A program made the position numbers and the translations under genes. Positions 17,691-25,501 of a stretch of 64,000 bases of DNA are shown here, piece after piece. Numbering within the stretch: the stretch's first letter is position 1; every line of letters starts with the position of its first letter. Source of the stretch: Lachnospiraceae bacterium (lineage in GTDB: Bacteria; Bacillota; Clostridia; Lachnospirales; Lachnospiraceae). The stretch spans positions 1 to 64,000 of the forward strand of contig JAFSXC010000006.1 of the NCBI GenBank assembly GCA_017450105.1. The letters run 5' to 3'. The notes beneath the pieces are model-generated. The model saw only the letters and a list, made by a program, of their open reading frames with translations, searched no databases and was not told the DNA's origin.

Positions 17691-18569
17691 TTATTTTCTT
17701 CTGTCAACCAGAGAAAGCAGAAGCTCCTTCAGGTCGTTATGCTCCTCTTCAAGAGAATCCAGAAGCTCCATGGCTTCTTTTGTAAGCTGCGCCACCTCTT
17801 CCTCCGCCTTCTTCAGGCCATAGAGGGAAACAAAGGTCACCTTATGGTTCTTTTCGTCGCTTCCGATGGGCTTTCCGAGCTCCTCAAAGGTCCCCTCCAC
17901 GTCCAGAATATCGTCTCTTATCTGGAAGGCCTTCCCCGCCAGATCTCCGACACGGCGGATCCGCTCCACCTTTTCCCTTCCGGCTCCGGCCAGGGTCGCT
18001 CCGACGGTCATGGCGCCGGAAAGCAGGGCCCCGGTCTTCAGCGCATAGATAAAATCGAGGGTGGCTGCGTCCCGCTCCCGATCCTCCTCGGTTTCCACAT
18101 CGACGGTCTGACCGCCGATCATCCCGTAAATCCCGGATGCGCGGTAAAGAATAGCCAGCGCCTCCGGAATATGCTTATTCTCCGGCGCCGCCAAAAAAGC
18201 GGTAAGCGCCGTCTCCATGGACAGATTTAACAGCGCGTCCCCCGCCAGGACGCCCATCGCTTCTCCGTAAAGCGCATGCGTTGTTTTCTTTCCCCGCCGG
18301 TACTCGTCATTATCCATGGCCGGCAGATCATCGTGGACAAGGGAGTAGGTATGGATCATCTCGATCGCCGCCATAAAAGGCCAGACGGAATCATCCTTCC
18401 CGCCGAACATACGAAAGCACAGAAGCATCAGCATCGGGCGGAGCCTCTTTCCTCCGGCCAGAACGCTGTAGTTTACCGCCTCCATCACAGCCTTCTGAAG
18501 TCCCTCCTCCTTCGGAAGAAACGAAAGAAGGCTTTCGTCAATCTCCTTCAACAGGGTCTGCTTCTCCAT
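17691..18569 (-). CDS. ispA: (2E,6E)-farnesyl diphosphate synthase-like polyprenyl synthetase
   Basis: 292 residues. Both aspartate-rich motifs of short-chain trans-prenyltransferases are present: DDLPAMDND near residue 84 and DDILD near residue 216. GGKRLRPML is the third family block. It condenses IPP with allylic diphosphates to give FPP or a near length; the exact chain length cannot be read from sequence by eye. GGAGG precedes the ATG, inside the end of xseB (32-base overlap). Confidence 0.92.
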   Translation of the reverse strand: MEKQTLLKEIDESLLSFLPKEEGLQKAVMEAVNYSVLAGGKRLRPMLMLLCFRMFGGKDDSVWPFMAAIEMIHTYSLVHDDLPAMDNDEYRRGKKTTHALYGEAMGVLAGDALLNLSMETALTAFLAAPENKHIPEALAILYRASGIYGMIGGQTVDVETEEDRERDAATLDFIYALKTGALLSGAMTVGATLAGAGREKVERIRRVGDLAGKAFQIRDDILDVEGTFEELGKPIGSDEKNHKVTFVSLYGLKKAEEEVAQLTKEAMELLDSLEEEHNDLKELLLSLVDRRK

Positions 18570-18777
18570 CCTCGTCCTCCGAAAGCGTCTGCTCCTTCAA
18601 AATCTGCATCTTCTTCTCCGCCGTTCCGATCGCCTGCTCCGCCATACGCAGGCTCTTAATTCCCTGCTCGTAAAGAGAAAGAGCCTCCTCCAGAGAAAGC
18701 TCCTCCCCCTCCAGACGGTTCACGACCGTTTCGACATCCTCCATATGCTGTTCAAGCGTCTTCGTATTCTCGTCCAT
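18538..18777 (-). CDS. xseB: exodeoxyribonuclease VII small subunit
   Basis: About 79 residues, the typical XseB size. The family block VVNRLEGEELSLEEALSLYEQG is followed by a helical segment and an acidic tail (SEDEDGEADPVEGD). I use the ATG at 18777 because GAGGAGA precedes it with good spacing; a TTG 15 bases earlier is also in frame. It overlaps the end of xseA by 26 bases, as in many Firmicutes. Confidence 0.93.
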   Translation of the reverse strand: MDENTKTLEQHMEDVETVVNRLEGEELSLEEALSLYEQGIKSLRMAEQAIGTAEKKMQILKEQTLSEDEDGEADPVEGD

Positions 18778-20050
18778 AACCGGTCTCCTCAATTCCGTCT
18801 ACCGTGGCGTTTATCGCCCCGTCCCGCAGATACGCACGTATATGGTCCCCCGGCTTTAAGGAGGCCGCGCTTTTGATCTGGCGTTCGTCCTCTCCGCTTA
18901 AGAAGGCATAGCCCGCGCTGATCCGCCTTAAGGGGGATACTCCGGTAAGCTTTTCCGCCAGAAGGGCAAATCGCCTTTGCCGCTCCGAAAAAAGCGCCTC
19001 GGTGCTTCGAAGGAGCCTCTCCTTCCGATCCACCAGGTAAGACCGCCGTTTGGAAAGGTAATTCGTTATGCTTTCATTCAGCCGGTCATACAGCTCATCC
19101 GATAAAAGCCTATGCTGGCGCAGCTTATTCTCCGGCCCGACAGAACGAAGCGCCATTTCCAGCTTCCCGAGCCGCGCTTTGTTTTCGGCTGTCCGATGCA
19201 AAAGAGCGCGCTCCATTACGCGTCCCCGCTCCTGCAGCCGGTTCATCAGCTCCCGTGCGTCAAAAACCGCCAGCTCCGCAGCCGCAGACGGCGTAGGCGC
19301 CCGCAGATCCGCAGCGAAATCCGTCAGCACCGTATCGCTTTCATGGCCCACGGCAGAGATCACGGGCGTCCTGCATTCAAAGACCGCTCTTACCACCGGC
19401 TCCTCGTTAAAGGCGAACAGATCCTCCATGGAGCCGCCGCCCCGTCCCACGATCAGAATGTCCAGCCCCAGCCGGTCCAGATATTCGATCCCGCGCACGA
19501 TCGACGCGGCCGCATATTCTCCCTGCACCAGCGCCGGATAAAGATAAAGCTCGACATAAGGATTCCGCCTTCGGGCAATGTTTTCGATATCCCGGATCGC
19601 AGCTCCGGTAGACGCGGTCACGATCCCGATCCGTTTCGCATATTTCGGGATGGGCTGCTTGTACTGAAGATCAAACATACCCATCTCCTCCAGCTCCTTC
19701 CGAAGCGCCTCATAGCGGAGGAACAGCTCTCCCTCCCCGTCCCGCTTTATGCTCCGGACATAGAGCTGGTATTTTCCGTCCCGTTCATAAACGCTGACGG
19801 AGCCGTCACAGATTACCCGGTCTCCGTCTTTCATTGGGAAAGCCAAGCCCGATCTGGCGCTTCTGAACATGACCGCGTTTAAGCTTCCGGTCTCGTCCTT
19901 CAGCGTAAAATAGAGATGGCCGCTGGTATGGTATTTGCAGTTGGAGACCTCTCCCCGGACCAAAAGCTTCTGCAGCAGGAAATCCTGCTCGAACATGATC
20001 CGGACGTATTTATTGATCTCTCCGACACTGTATACGTTTTTATCCTTCAT
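18752..20050 (-). CDS. xseA: exodeoxyribonuclease VII large subunit
   Basis: 432 residues. An N-terminal OB fold (LLVRGEVSNCKYHTSGHLYF) is followed by the catalytic region with GIVTASTGAAIRDI, ILIVGRGGGSMEDLFAFNEE and ISAVGHESDTVLTDFAADLRAPTP, then a C-terminal coiled coil. With XseB it degrades single-stranded DNA from both ends. The ATG overlaps the nusB stop by 4 bases. Confidence 0.96.
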   Translation of the reverse strand: MKDKNVYSVGEINKYVRIMFEQDFLLQKLLVRGEVSNCKYHTSGHLYFTLKDETGSLNAVMFRSARSGLAFPMKDGDRVICDGSVSVYERDGKYQLYVRSIKRDGEGELFLRYEALRKELEEMGMFDLQYKQPIPKYAKRIGIVTASTGAAIRDIENIARRRNPYVELYLYPALVQGEYAAASIVRGIEYLDRLGLDILIVGRGGGSMEDLFAFNEEPVVRAVFECRTPVISAVGHESDTVLTDFAADLRAPTPSAAAELAVFDARELMNRLQERGRVMERALLHRTAENKARLGKLEMALRSVGPENKLRQHRLLSDELYDRLNESITNYLSKRRSYLVDRKERLLRSTEALFSERQRRFALLAEKLTGVSPLRRISAGYAFLSGEDERQIKSAASLKPGDHIRAYLRDGAINATVDGIEETGYGREYEDA

Positions 20051-20442
20051 AAAAATTTCGCAAGAACGCCGTTCACAAAGGAGAAGGAATCCTCGGTCCC
20101 GTATTTCTTCGCCAGCTCCACCGCCTCGTTCACAGCCACGTTGTTCGGTATGTCTTCCTCGTAAAGAAGCTCATATAACCCGAGCCGGAGGATCGCAAGT
20201 TCAACCTTCCCCATCCGGCTCGTTTTCCAGTGGGTCGTCCTCTCGTTTAAGGCCTTGTCAAGCTCCGGGAGCTTACTTAGTATCCCGTCCAGCTTCTTTC
20301 GCATGTAGTCCTCGTCCTCCTTCTTCTCGGCCGCAAGGTCCGAAAAGAACTGGTCCGACTGCAGGCGAAAGCCCTCCTCGTCATAAAACTCGTAACGGAA
20401 CAGGATCAGAAAAATCCCGTCCCGGATCTCTCTTCTCGTCAT
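20047..20442 (-). CDS. nusB: transcription antitermination factor NusB
   Basis: About 131 residues, all-helical NusB fold (N-terminal TRREIRDGIFLILFRYEF, C-terminal IPNNVAVNEAVELAKKYGTEDSFSFVNG). It binds boxA RNA with NusE for rRNA antitermination. The start at 20442 follows the asp23 stop by 13 bases; an upstream in-frame start inside asp23 lacks homology. The Shine-Dalgarno site is weak, so coupling to asp23 is likely. Confidence 0.93.
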   Translation of the reverse strand: MTRREIRDGIFLILFRYEFYDEEGFRLQSDQFFSDLAAEKKEDEDYMRKKLDGILSKLPELDKALNERTTHWKTSRMGKVELAILRLGLYELLYEEDIPNNVAVNEAVELAKKYGTEDSFSFVNGVLAKFL

Positions 20443-20455
20443 CAGGGTACGCTTT

Positions 20456-20833
20456 CTATTTCTCCGAAGCCATATCCACAGCCGCGATCCGAACATTCAC
20501 AACGGAGATCGTCAGCCCGGTCATGTTTTCAATCGCCGTTTTCACACGCTCCTGCACCTTGGCGGAAACCTCGGGTATGCTGTAGCCGTAGGCAATGTTG
20601 ATAGCGATGTAGACCTCGATGGAGTCCTCCATGATCTCGATCCGGATCCCCTTGGAAAGATTCCGCATCCCGAGCTTTCCGACCAGCTCATTCGTAATAT
20701 TCCCGGCCATGGAGCTAACACCCTCGACCTCCGTAGCCGCCAACCCGGCTATGATCGCGATCACTTCATCCGCTACACGCACCGTTCCGTCCTTGCTTTC
20801 TTTAATTACTACCGTATTTCTGTCCTCCGCCAT
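20456..20833 (-). CDS. Asp23/Gls24 family envelope stress protein
   Basis: 125 residues. The conserved core VRVADEVIAIIAGLAATEVEGV and VYIAINIAYGYSIPEVSAKVQERVK is clear. Members coat the inner face of the membrane or are linked to envelope and alkaline stress; no enzyme activity is known. AGGAGG precedes the ATG. It is the first gene of the nusB-xse-isp-dxs run, and its promoter at 20866-20893 probably drives much of it. Confidence 0.93.
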   Translation of the reverse strand: MAEDRNTVVIKESKDGTVRVADEVIAIIAGLAATEVEGVSSMAGNITNELVGKLGMRNLSKGIRIEIMEDSIEVYIAINIAYGYSIPEVSAKVQERVKTAIENMTGLTISVVNVRIAAVDMASEK

Positions 20834-20865
20834 GGGCGAACCTCCTCTTAAAATAAACTTCTGTA

Positions 20866-20893
20866 ATTATACCACACAACAATTGTTTTTCAA
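20866..20893 (-). promoter_or_regulatory. sigma-A promoter of the asp23-nusB-xse-dxs operon
   Basis: On the minus strand TTGAAA (20888-20893) and TATAAT (20866-20871) are separated by 16 bases, 33 bases upstream of the asp23 ATG. The spacer contains AACAATTGTT, a small palindrome. Confidence 0.75.
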
Positions 20894-20973
20894 AGTTGCA
20901 ATTATCTTGCATACGAAGCGGGCGGCCGATATGTTCCTGTTCACTCCCAAAGAGCCGGCCAACCTCTTTCTTA

Positions 20974-21264
20974 GACCGCGATTCTTTCACAACGTAGTTG
21001 CCGCGAGGGGTGTGAGAGTATCTTCGGAAGGTTTAGCGGAGGAAGTTAGCGAGACTTAAAATCGCACGACCCCAGGAAATGCGCGCCCGGATGGCGCGCA
21101 TAGGGGCCCGCCGGAGGCAAGCCATGGATGGCGGTTGGGCCCCGGTTCCGTCCGGTGAGAACATGTAAAGCTGCGATTTTTAGTCTCGCTTACTTCCGGA
21201 GGTTACCTTCCGAAGATGCTCTCACACCCCTTGCGGCAACGGCCGGCGCCAAAAAACCGCGGCC
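20974..21264. repeat. long inverted-repeat element (MITE-like or structured RNA)
   Basis: The arm 20997-21066 and the reverse complement of 21172-21240 agree over about 70 bases with roughly ten differences, all the way through blocks such as AGGGGTGTGAGAG, ATCTTCGGAAGGT and AGCGAGACT. Weaker pairing extends outwards to about 20974 and 21264. The roughly 105-base centre is GC-rich and itself full of short dyads (GCGCGC either side of CCGGATG; GGGCCC twice). No open frame makes sense across it. A non-autonomous transposable element fits best; a large folded RNA is the alternative. The element lies between asp23 and the start of the c-di-GMP cassette. Confidence 0.75.
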
Positions 21265-21402
21265 CCTCCAAGTGTGCACATCAACCTTCTTAGAAAAATT
21301 TGTATAAAATTAATAACTTTTACCTGTACAGGCTCGGACGAATTGTGTAAAATGTAAGAAGGAAAATGTTGTTTAAAGGATTGGTAACAGGGTACCAAAG
21401 AA
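21265..21402 (+). other. AT-rich leader before the receiver gene
   Basis: The 138 bases before the ATG at 21403 are AT-rich and probably hold its promoter (candidate -10 TAAAAT near 21350), but I see no convincing -35. Just before the start, TTGGTA and TACCAA form a small dyad and there is no good Shine-Dalgarno site, so translation may be controlled by RNA folding here. The rest of 20834-21402 holds the asp23 promoter and the inverted-repeat element. Confidence 0.4.
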
Positions 21403-22461
21403 ATGCTGCCGGTAAAGAAAATTGTAATTGTAAGTGAAAAGAAATCGTTTTTCGTCGCAGGTCTGTCGAAGAAGCTGCAGGAGATCGGTGTCCGGGGGAT
21501 TTTCGCGGCGCCGGATACGATCAGCCTCGGGGCCGCGGATGAGGATAATGATCCGATCGTGTACTTTACCGGGGACGAGCTGTATTCGAACCGGGGTCTG
21601 CGTTTTGTCGAGAGTCTGAAGACGCATTGTCTGAGCAAGGGAAGACTGTTGATCCTGATCGGAGATGACGAGGAATACCGGATAGTAACCGATATCCTGC
21701 CGCAAACCGCCATTACGAGGCGTTTTCCCCGGGTCGTGAAGATGGATGAGCTGATCGCCACCGTCAAGGGCTGTATGCTCGGAAACTATTCTCCAGCGAC
21801 CCGCCATCATATCCTGATCGTGGACGATGATATTTCCTATCTTCGTATGCTTTACGGCCTTTTGAAGGATATTTACGAGATTACTCTGATCGATACCGGG
21901 AGAAAGGCGGAGGAGTGGCTTACCAGACATAAGGTGGATCTGATCCTTCTGGACTATGAAATGCCGGAGATGGACGGGCCGGAGGTCTTCTCGCGGCTTA
22001 AGCACCACGACTTCATGAAAAACATCCCCGTGATCTTCCTGACCGGAAAACAGGACCGGAAGACAGTCATGCGGGTTTTGGATCTGCATCCCGAGGACTA
22101 TATCCTGAAATCGGTGGATAAGAAAACTCTGGTGAGAAAGCTGGAGATCCAGTTTGAAAAGAAACAGACGATAACCAGGAAGGCGGAGGCGGATTTCCTT
22201 GCAGAATGCCAGGAGCTTCTGATGGGCAACGGGCTTTCCGGAAGCTCTCCCTATGAAAACTCCTTCCAGGGAAGCAGTTTTTCACAAAACCAGGCATCAG
22301 GAAACGATTTTGCATCAGCAGCGTTCCCGAATACGGCAGAGACGGAAAAGACAGAGGGCGGTTTTGACGGAAGCGGAACACAAGCGGAGTCATCGGGGCT
22401 TGTGGATGTTCCGATGATGGATCTTGAGGACCTGGAAAAGCTGCTCGCCGAGCTGGATTGA
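21403..22461 (+). CDS. pseudoreceiver-receiver response regulator
   Basis: 352 residues. Residues 1-120 have receiver-like secondary structure (KKIVIVSEKKSFFVAGL) but no acidic pocket or phospho-aspartate. Residues 135-250 are a complete receiver: HILIVDDD, phospho-acceptor Asp184 in LLDYEMPEMDG, VIFLTG and the lysine in YILKS. Residues 260-340 are a Ser/Gly/Asn-rich linker, ending in a short acidic helix (DLEDLEKLLAELD). There is no DNA-binding domain. The same pseudoreceiver-receiver order recurs at 51211. It is 15 bases from the EAL gene, so it probably controls c-di-GMP turnover by protein contact. Confidence 0.85.
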   Translation: MLPVKKIVIVSEKKSFFVAGLSKKLQEIGVRGIFAAPDTISLGAADEDNDPIVYFTGDELYSNRGLRFVESLKTHCLSKGRLLILIGDDEEYRIVTDILPQTAITRRFPRVVKMDELIATVKGCMLGNYSPATRHHILIVDDDISYLRMLYGLLKDIYEITLIDTGRKAEEWLTRHKVDLILLDYEMPEMDGPEVFSRLKHHDFMKNIPVIFLTGKQDRKTVMRVLDLHPEDYILKSVDKKTLVRKLEIQFEKKQTITRKAEADFLAECQELLMGNGLSGSSPYENSFQGSSFSQNQASGNDFASAAFPNTAETEKTEGGFDGSGTQAESSGLVDVPMMDLEDLEKLLAELD

Positions 22462-22476
22462 TCGAAAGGAAGGAAT

Positions 22477-23664
22477 ATGGGTACGATATCAGACGAAATC
22501 AAAAGGGCGATGGAAAAGCATGAGCTGTGTGCCTATTACCAGCCGCAGTACGATGCCATGACCGATCGTCTCGTAAGCGCGGAGGCGCTGGTAAGGTGGA
22601 TCCGGCCGGACGGAAGAGTGGCTTCGCCCGCGGAATTTGTCCCGGAGCTGGAAAAGACCAGGGAGATCCTGGACCTGGACTGGTATATGGCCGAGGAGGC
22701 CTGTCAGACTCTGAAGGAGCTCGGAGACAGGGCCCTGCCCATCGCCGTAAACTTTTCCCGGTGGCATGTGACCGAGGAGGATTTTTCGGACCGCTTGTCC
22801 GTTTTGCTGAAGAAGTATGAGGTGCCGTCGGACCTGTTTGAGGTGGAAATAACAGAATCCGCCCTGGTAATGGAGGAGGCGGGGATCCTGGAATGGGTAA
22901 AAAACGTCCAGAATGTGAGGATTCGGGTGGCGCTTGACGATTTCGGGAGCGGCCTGTCCTCGCTGCAGTTTTTGAAGGACATTCCCATCGACATATTAAA
23001 GATTGACCGCTCGCTTCTCAGCGAAAACTGTGAGCCGGAGAAGGAGAGGATCGTTTTGGAGAGTATCTTCTATTTCGCCAACCGGCTGAATCTGGATACG
23101 ATCGCCGAGGGCGTGGAAACCAAGGAACAGCTTGGCTTCCTTCGTACCTGCAACTGCAAGAAGATCCAGGGCTTCCTGTTCGCAAAGCCCATGCCGAAGG
23201 AGGATTTTGTTGCGCTATGCCGGTCCGACCGGAGAAAACAGACGACAGACAGGGATATTCTGGAGATCCAGACCCCGGCGCATGCGATGAAGCTCCTGAT
23301 GGATGCGGTTTTCCAGAGATATCCGATGATCATCTATGCAAATCTGACCCGGAATTCCTATTATATGATGGCCTATGATAACTTTACGACCAAGACCTGC
23401 CCCGCCACCGGCGATTTCGACGAGCTGATCCGCGGCGGCGCGGCCAGCATGCATCCGGACGACCGTGAGGAATTTACCCTGACCTTCGGCCGCCAGAAGC
23501 TCTTGAACGCCCATCAGGCAGGGGAGAAGATGGTTCGTCTTGTGTCCCGCCAGATCGGAGATGACGGGATCTACCGAAGGATCGAGACCACCGACATCTT
23601 TGTAAAGAGCCCTTCTTCGGACGATGTGCTCGTTATCATATTATGCAGGGATATGGATGAATAG
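22477..23664 (+). CDS. EAL-domain c-di-GMP phosphodiesterase with C-terminal PAS-like domain
   Basis: 395 residues. An EAL domain fills residues 8-250, with E-A-L at 36-38 and the metal and loop-6 motifs VNFSRWH, VEITESAL, DDFGSG, KIDRS and EGVET all intact, so activity is expected. The C-terminal 130 residues (from about AMKLLMDAVFQRYPMIIYANL) resemble the PAS-like sensory segments common in clostridial signalling proteins. Domain order EAL then PAS is reversed from the usual. GAAAGGAAGG lies before the ATG. The 3' end overlaps gatA on the other strand by 29 bases. Confidence 0.9.
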   Translation: MGTISDEIKRAMEKHELCAYYQPQYDAMTDRLVSAEALVRWIRPDGRVASPAEFVPELEKTREILDLDWYMAEEACQTLKELGDRALPIAVNFSRWHVTEEDFSDRLSVLLKKYEVPSDLFEVEITESALVMEEAGILEWVKNVQNVRIRVALDDFGSGLSSLQFLKDIPIDILKIDRSLLSENCEPEKERIVLESIFYFANRLNLDTIAEGVETKEQLGFLRTCNCKKIQGFLFAKPMPKEDFVALCRSDRRKQTTDRDILEIQTPAHAMKLLMDAVFQRYPMIIYANLTRNSYYMMAYDNFTTKTCPATGDFDELIRGGAASMHPDDREEFTLTFGRQKLLNAHQAGEKMVRLVSRQIGDDGIYRRIETTDIFVKSPSSDDVLVIILCRDMDE

Positions 23665-25105
23665 GAAGCTCATGCCCGATAGGGAGATTCTCTTCCAGAA
23701 ACCTGAGAATCGCCCTGTCCCGTCCCGGGGCTCCGATGAGCTGCAGCCCAACCGGCAGCCCTCCGTCGGATAATCCGACAGGAAACGAAACCGCCGTCCC
23801 TCCAGTCAGATTCGCGCCGACCGTAAAAAGGTCCGAAGCATACTGCCCGACCGGATCCTTTTCATATTCCCCGAGAAGTGGCGCCGTTCCCGGCGCAACG
23901 GGCGTAAGAAGAAAGTCAAAGCTCCGAAAAGCCGCTTCAAAGGCCCCGGCGATCAGACGCCGCACCTGAAGCGCCTTTCGGTAATAAGCATCATAATATT
24001 CCCGTGATAAAACAAAGGTCCCTATAAGGATCCGCCGCCGAACCTCCGCTCCAAAGCCCTGCGAGCGGCTTTTTTTGTAAAGATCGGACAATCCTGCGTA
24101 TTGATCTGCGCGATACCCGTACTTCACCCCGTCATACCGCTCCAGATTGGAGGAGGCCTCTGCGCAGGCAATCGTGTAATAGGCGGGAATAAGAGCGCCG
24201 CTATGGCCAAGCTCAAGCTCCGTGACCGAAGCGCCTGCCTCTCTCCACCGGTCAGCACATTTATATAGAAGCTTTCGGATCGCCGGGTCCACGCCCGCTT
24301 GAAGCAGATCCGTCGGAATCCCGATCCGGAGCCCCTTTGCTTCGGGCTTTTTTGTATCAGAGACGAAACGGAAGTCCAGGGAGGTCGAGTCCTTCGGATC
24401 CTTCCCTGCAAGCATAGACATGAGCATGAGCGCATCCCCGGGGTCCTTTGTAAAAGTCCCGACCACATCCATTGAGGAAGCATAGGCGATGAGGCCGTTC
24501 CGGGAGATCAGCCCGTAGCTGGGCTTCCAACCGACCAGACCGCAGAAGGAGGCCGGCTGCCTGACAGACCCGCCTGTGTCCGTCCCGAGCGAGAAGGGCA
24601 CAAAGCCGGCGGCCACGGAAACCGCCGAGCCTCCCGAGCTTCCGCCCGGCGTACGGGAGGGATCGAAGGGATTTTTGGAAGGCCCGAAGTACGAGGTCTC
24701 TGTGGAGGAGCCCATCGCAAATTCGTCCATATTCGTCTTTCCGATCAGAATTGCACCGGCATCCAGCAGCTTTTGTACTGCTGTAGACGTATAAGAAGGG
24801 ATGTAATTCGATAACATCCGTGAGCCGCAGGTCGTTGGGACCCCCGCAACGCAGAGATTGTCCTTGACCGCAAAGGGGACGCCGGCAAGAGGAGAGGTAA
24901 GCTCCTTTCGTTCGACCCGGGCCTGGACCTCCCCGGCCCTTGCCAGGATCACATCGCGCGGCAGGATATGAAGAAACGCATGAAGCTTTTCCTCTGCTTC
25001 TTCTATGGCCGCCAGCGCGTCCTTTGCCGCTTCGACCGCATCGACGGTTCCTTCCTGTATGCGCTGACCGAGAGAGCGCGCACTCAGATCCTTATAATCC
25101 TTCAT
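23636..25105 (-). CDS. gatA: Asp-tRNA(Asn)/Glu-tRNA(Gln) amidotransferase subunit A
   Basis: 489 residues, amidase-signature family. The catalytic triad lysine is in PFAVKDNLC, the cis-serine and serine nucleophile in GGSSGGSAVSVAAG and GTDTGGSVRQPA. It supplies ammonia from glutamine to GatB. The usual C-terminal helix and its AYAYE-type motif are missing; instead the tail (LPIGHELPIHPYPCII) reads into the antisense of the EAL gene, so the end may have been replaced. It follows gatC by 3 bases. gatB is not here but at 29303. Confidence 0.95.
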   Translation of the reverse strand: MKDYKDLSARSLGQRIQEGTVDAVEAAKDALAAIEEAEEKLHAFLHILPRDVILARAGEVQARVERKELTSPLAGVPFAVKDNLCVAGVPTTCGSRMLSNYIPSYTSTAVQKLLDAGAILIGKTNMDEFAMGSSTETSYFGPSKNPFDPSRTPGGSSGGSAVSVAAGFVPFSLGTDTGGSVRQPASFCGLVGWKPSYGLISRNGLIAYASSMDVVGTFTKDPGDALMLMSMLAGKDPKDSTSLDFRFVSDTKKPEAKGLRIGIPTDLLQAGVDPAIRKLLYKCADRWREAGASVTELELGHSGALIPAYYTIACAEASSNLERYDGVKYGYRADQYAGLSDLYKKSRSQGFGAEVRRRILIGTFVLSREYYDAYYRKALQVRRLIAGAFEAAFRSFDFLLTPVAPGTAPLLGEYEKDPVGQYASDLFTVGANLTGGTAVSFPVGLSDGGLPVGLQLIGAPGRDRAILRFLEENLPIGHELPIHPYPCII

Positions 25106-25108
25106 CCT

Positions 25109-25402
25109 CTACTCCATCGCTATCGTTTTCGGAACGATAAACCCATCCTCATTCGCATAGGGCGCATTTTTGAGCGCAGCCGCTTTCCCGCTCCCGTTTT
25201 GTACCACGTCCTCCCGAAGAGCGGAAACCGGGAGAGGTGGAATATCAAAGGAGGCACAGTCCTTTGTATCGATGGAATGCATACCCTCCGCGAGATCCAG
25301 CATCTTTTCCAGGTCCGAACGCGCCCCCTCCATTTCCTCCTCGGAAAGATGGAGCGCGGCCAGCCCGGCCGTCCGCATCAGCTCCCTGTTTGTAATCTTC
25401 AT
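25109..25402 (-). CDS. gatC: Asp-tRNA(Asn)/Glu-tRNA(Gln) amidotransferase subunit C
   Basis: 97 residues. The GatC pattern is visible: an N-terminal helix (LAALHLSEEEMEG), the belt motif (PLPVSALREDVVQ) and the C-terminal ANEDGFIVPKTI. It clamps GatA and GatB together. AGGAGG precedes the ATG. Divergent from asnA with a 99-base gap; I see no T-box leader. Confidence 0.93.
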   Translation of the reverse strand: MKITNRELMRTAGLAALHLSEEEMEGARSDLEKMLDLAEGMHSIDTKDCASFDIPPLPVSALREDVVQNGSGKAAALKNAPYANEDGFIVPKTIAME

Positions 25403-25453
25403 GCAACGCCACCTCCTGCCTTAAAAAGAATACCACACCGAATCCAAATATGC

Positions 25454-25459
25454 TATAAT
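25454..25459 (+). promoter_or_regulatory. extended -10 element of the asnA operon
   Basis: TGCTATAAT gives a consensus -10 (25454-25459) with the TGn extension, 42 bases before the asnA ATG. The -35 region is poor, as expected for an extended -10 promoter. There is no room for a riboswitch or T-box. Confidence 0.6.
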
Positions 25460-25501
25460 ACCTCTGTTTCTAACAAACCGATGAAATATGAGGAGAAAGC
25501 T

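Noticed and set aside
25403..25501. Possible T-box leader for asnA or gatC
   Set aside because: Only 99 bases lie between the two starts, with a -10 for asnA in the middle; no T-box or specifier stem fits.
24968..25501. Long N-terminal extension of asnA
   Set aside because: It is antisense to gatC and gatA; AsnA of normal length starts at 25502 behind a good ribosome site.
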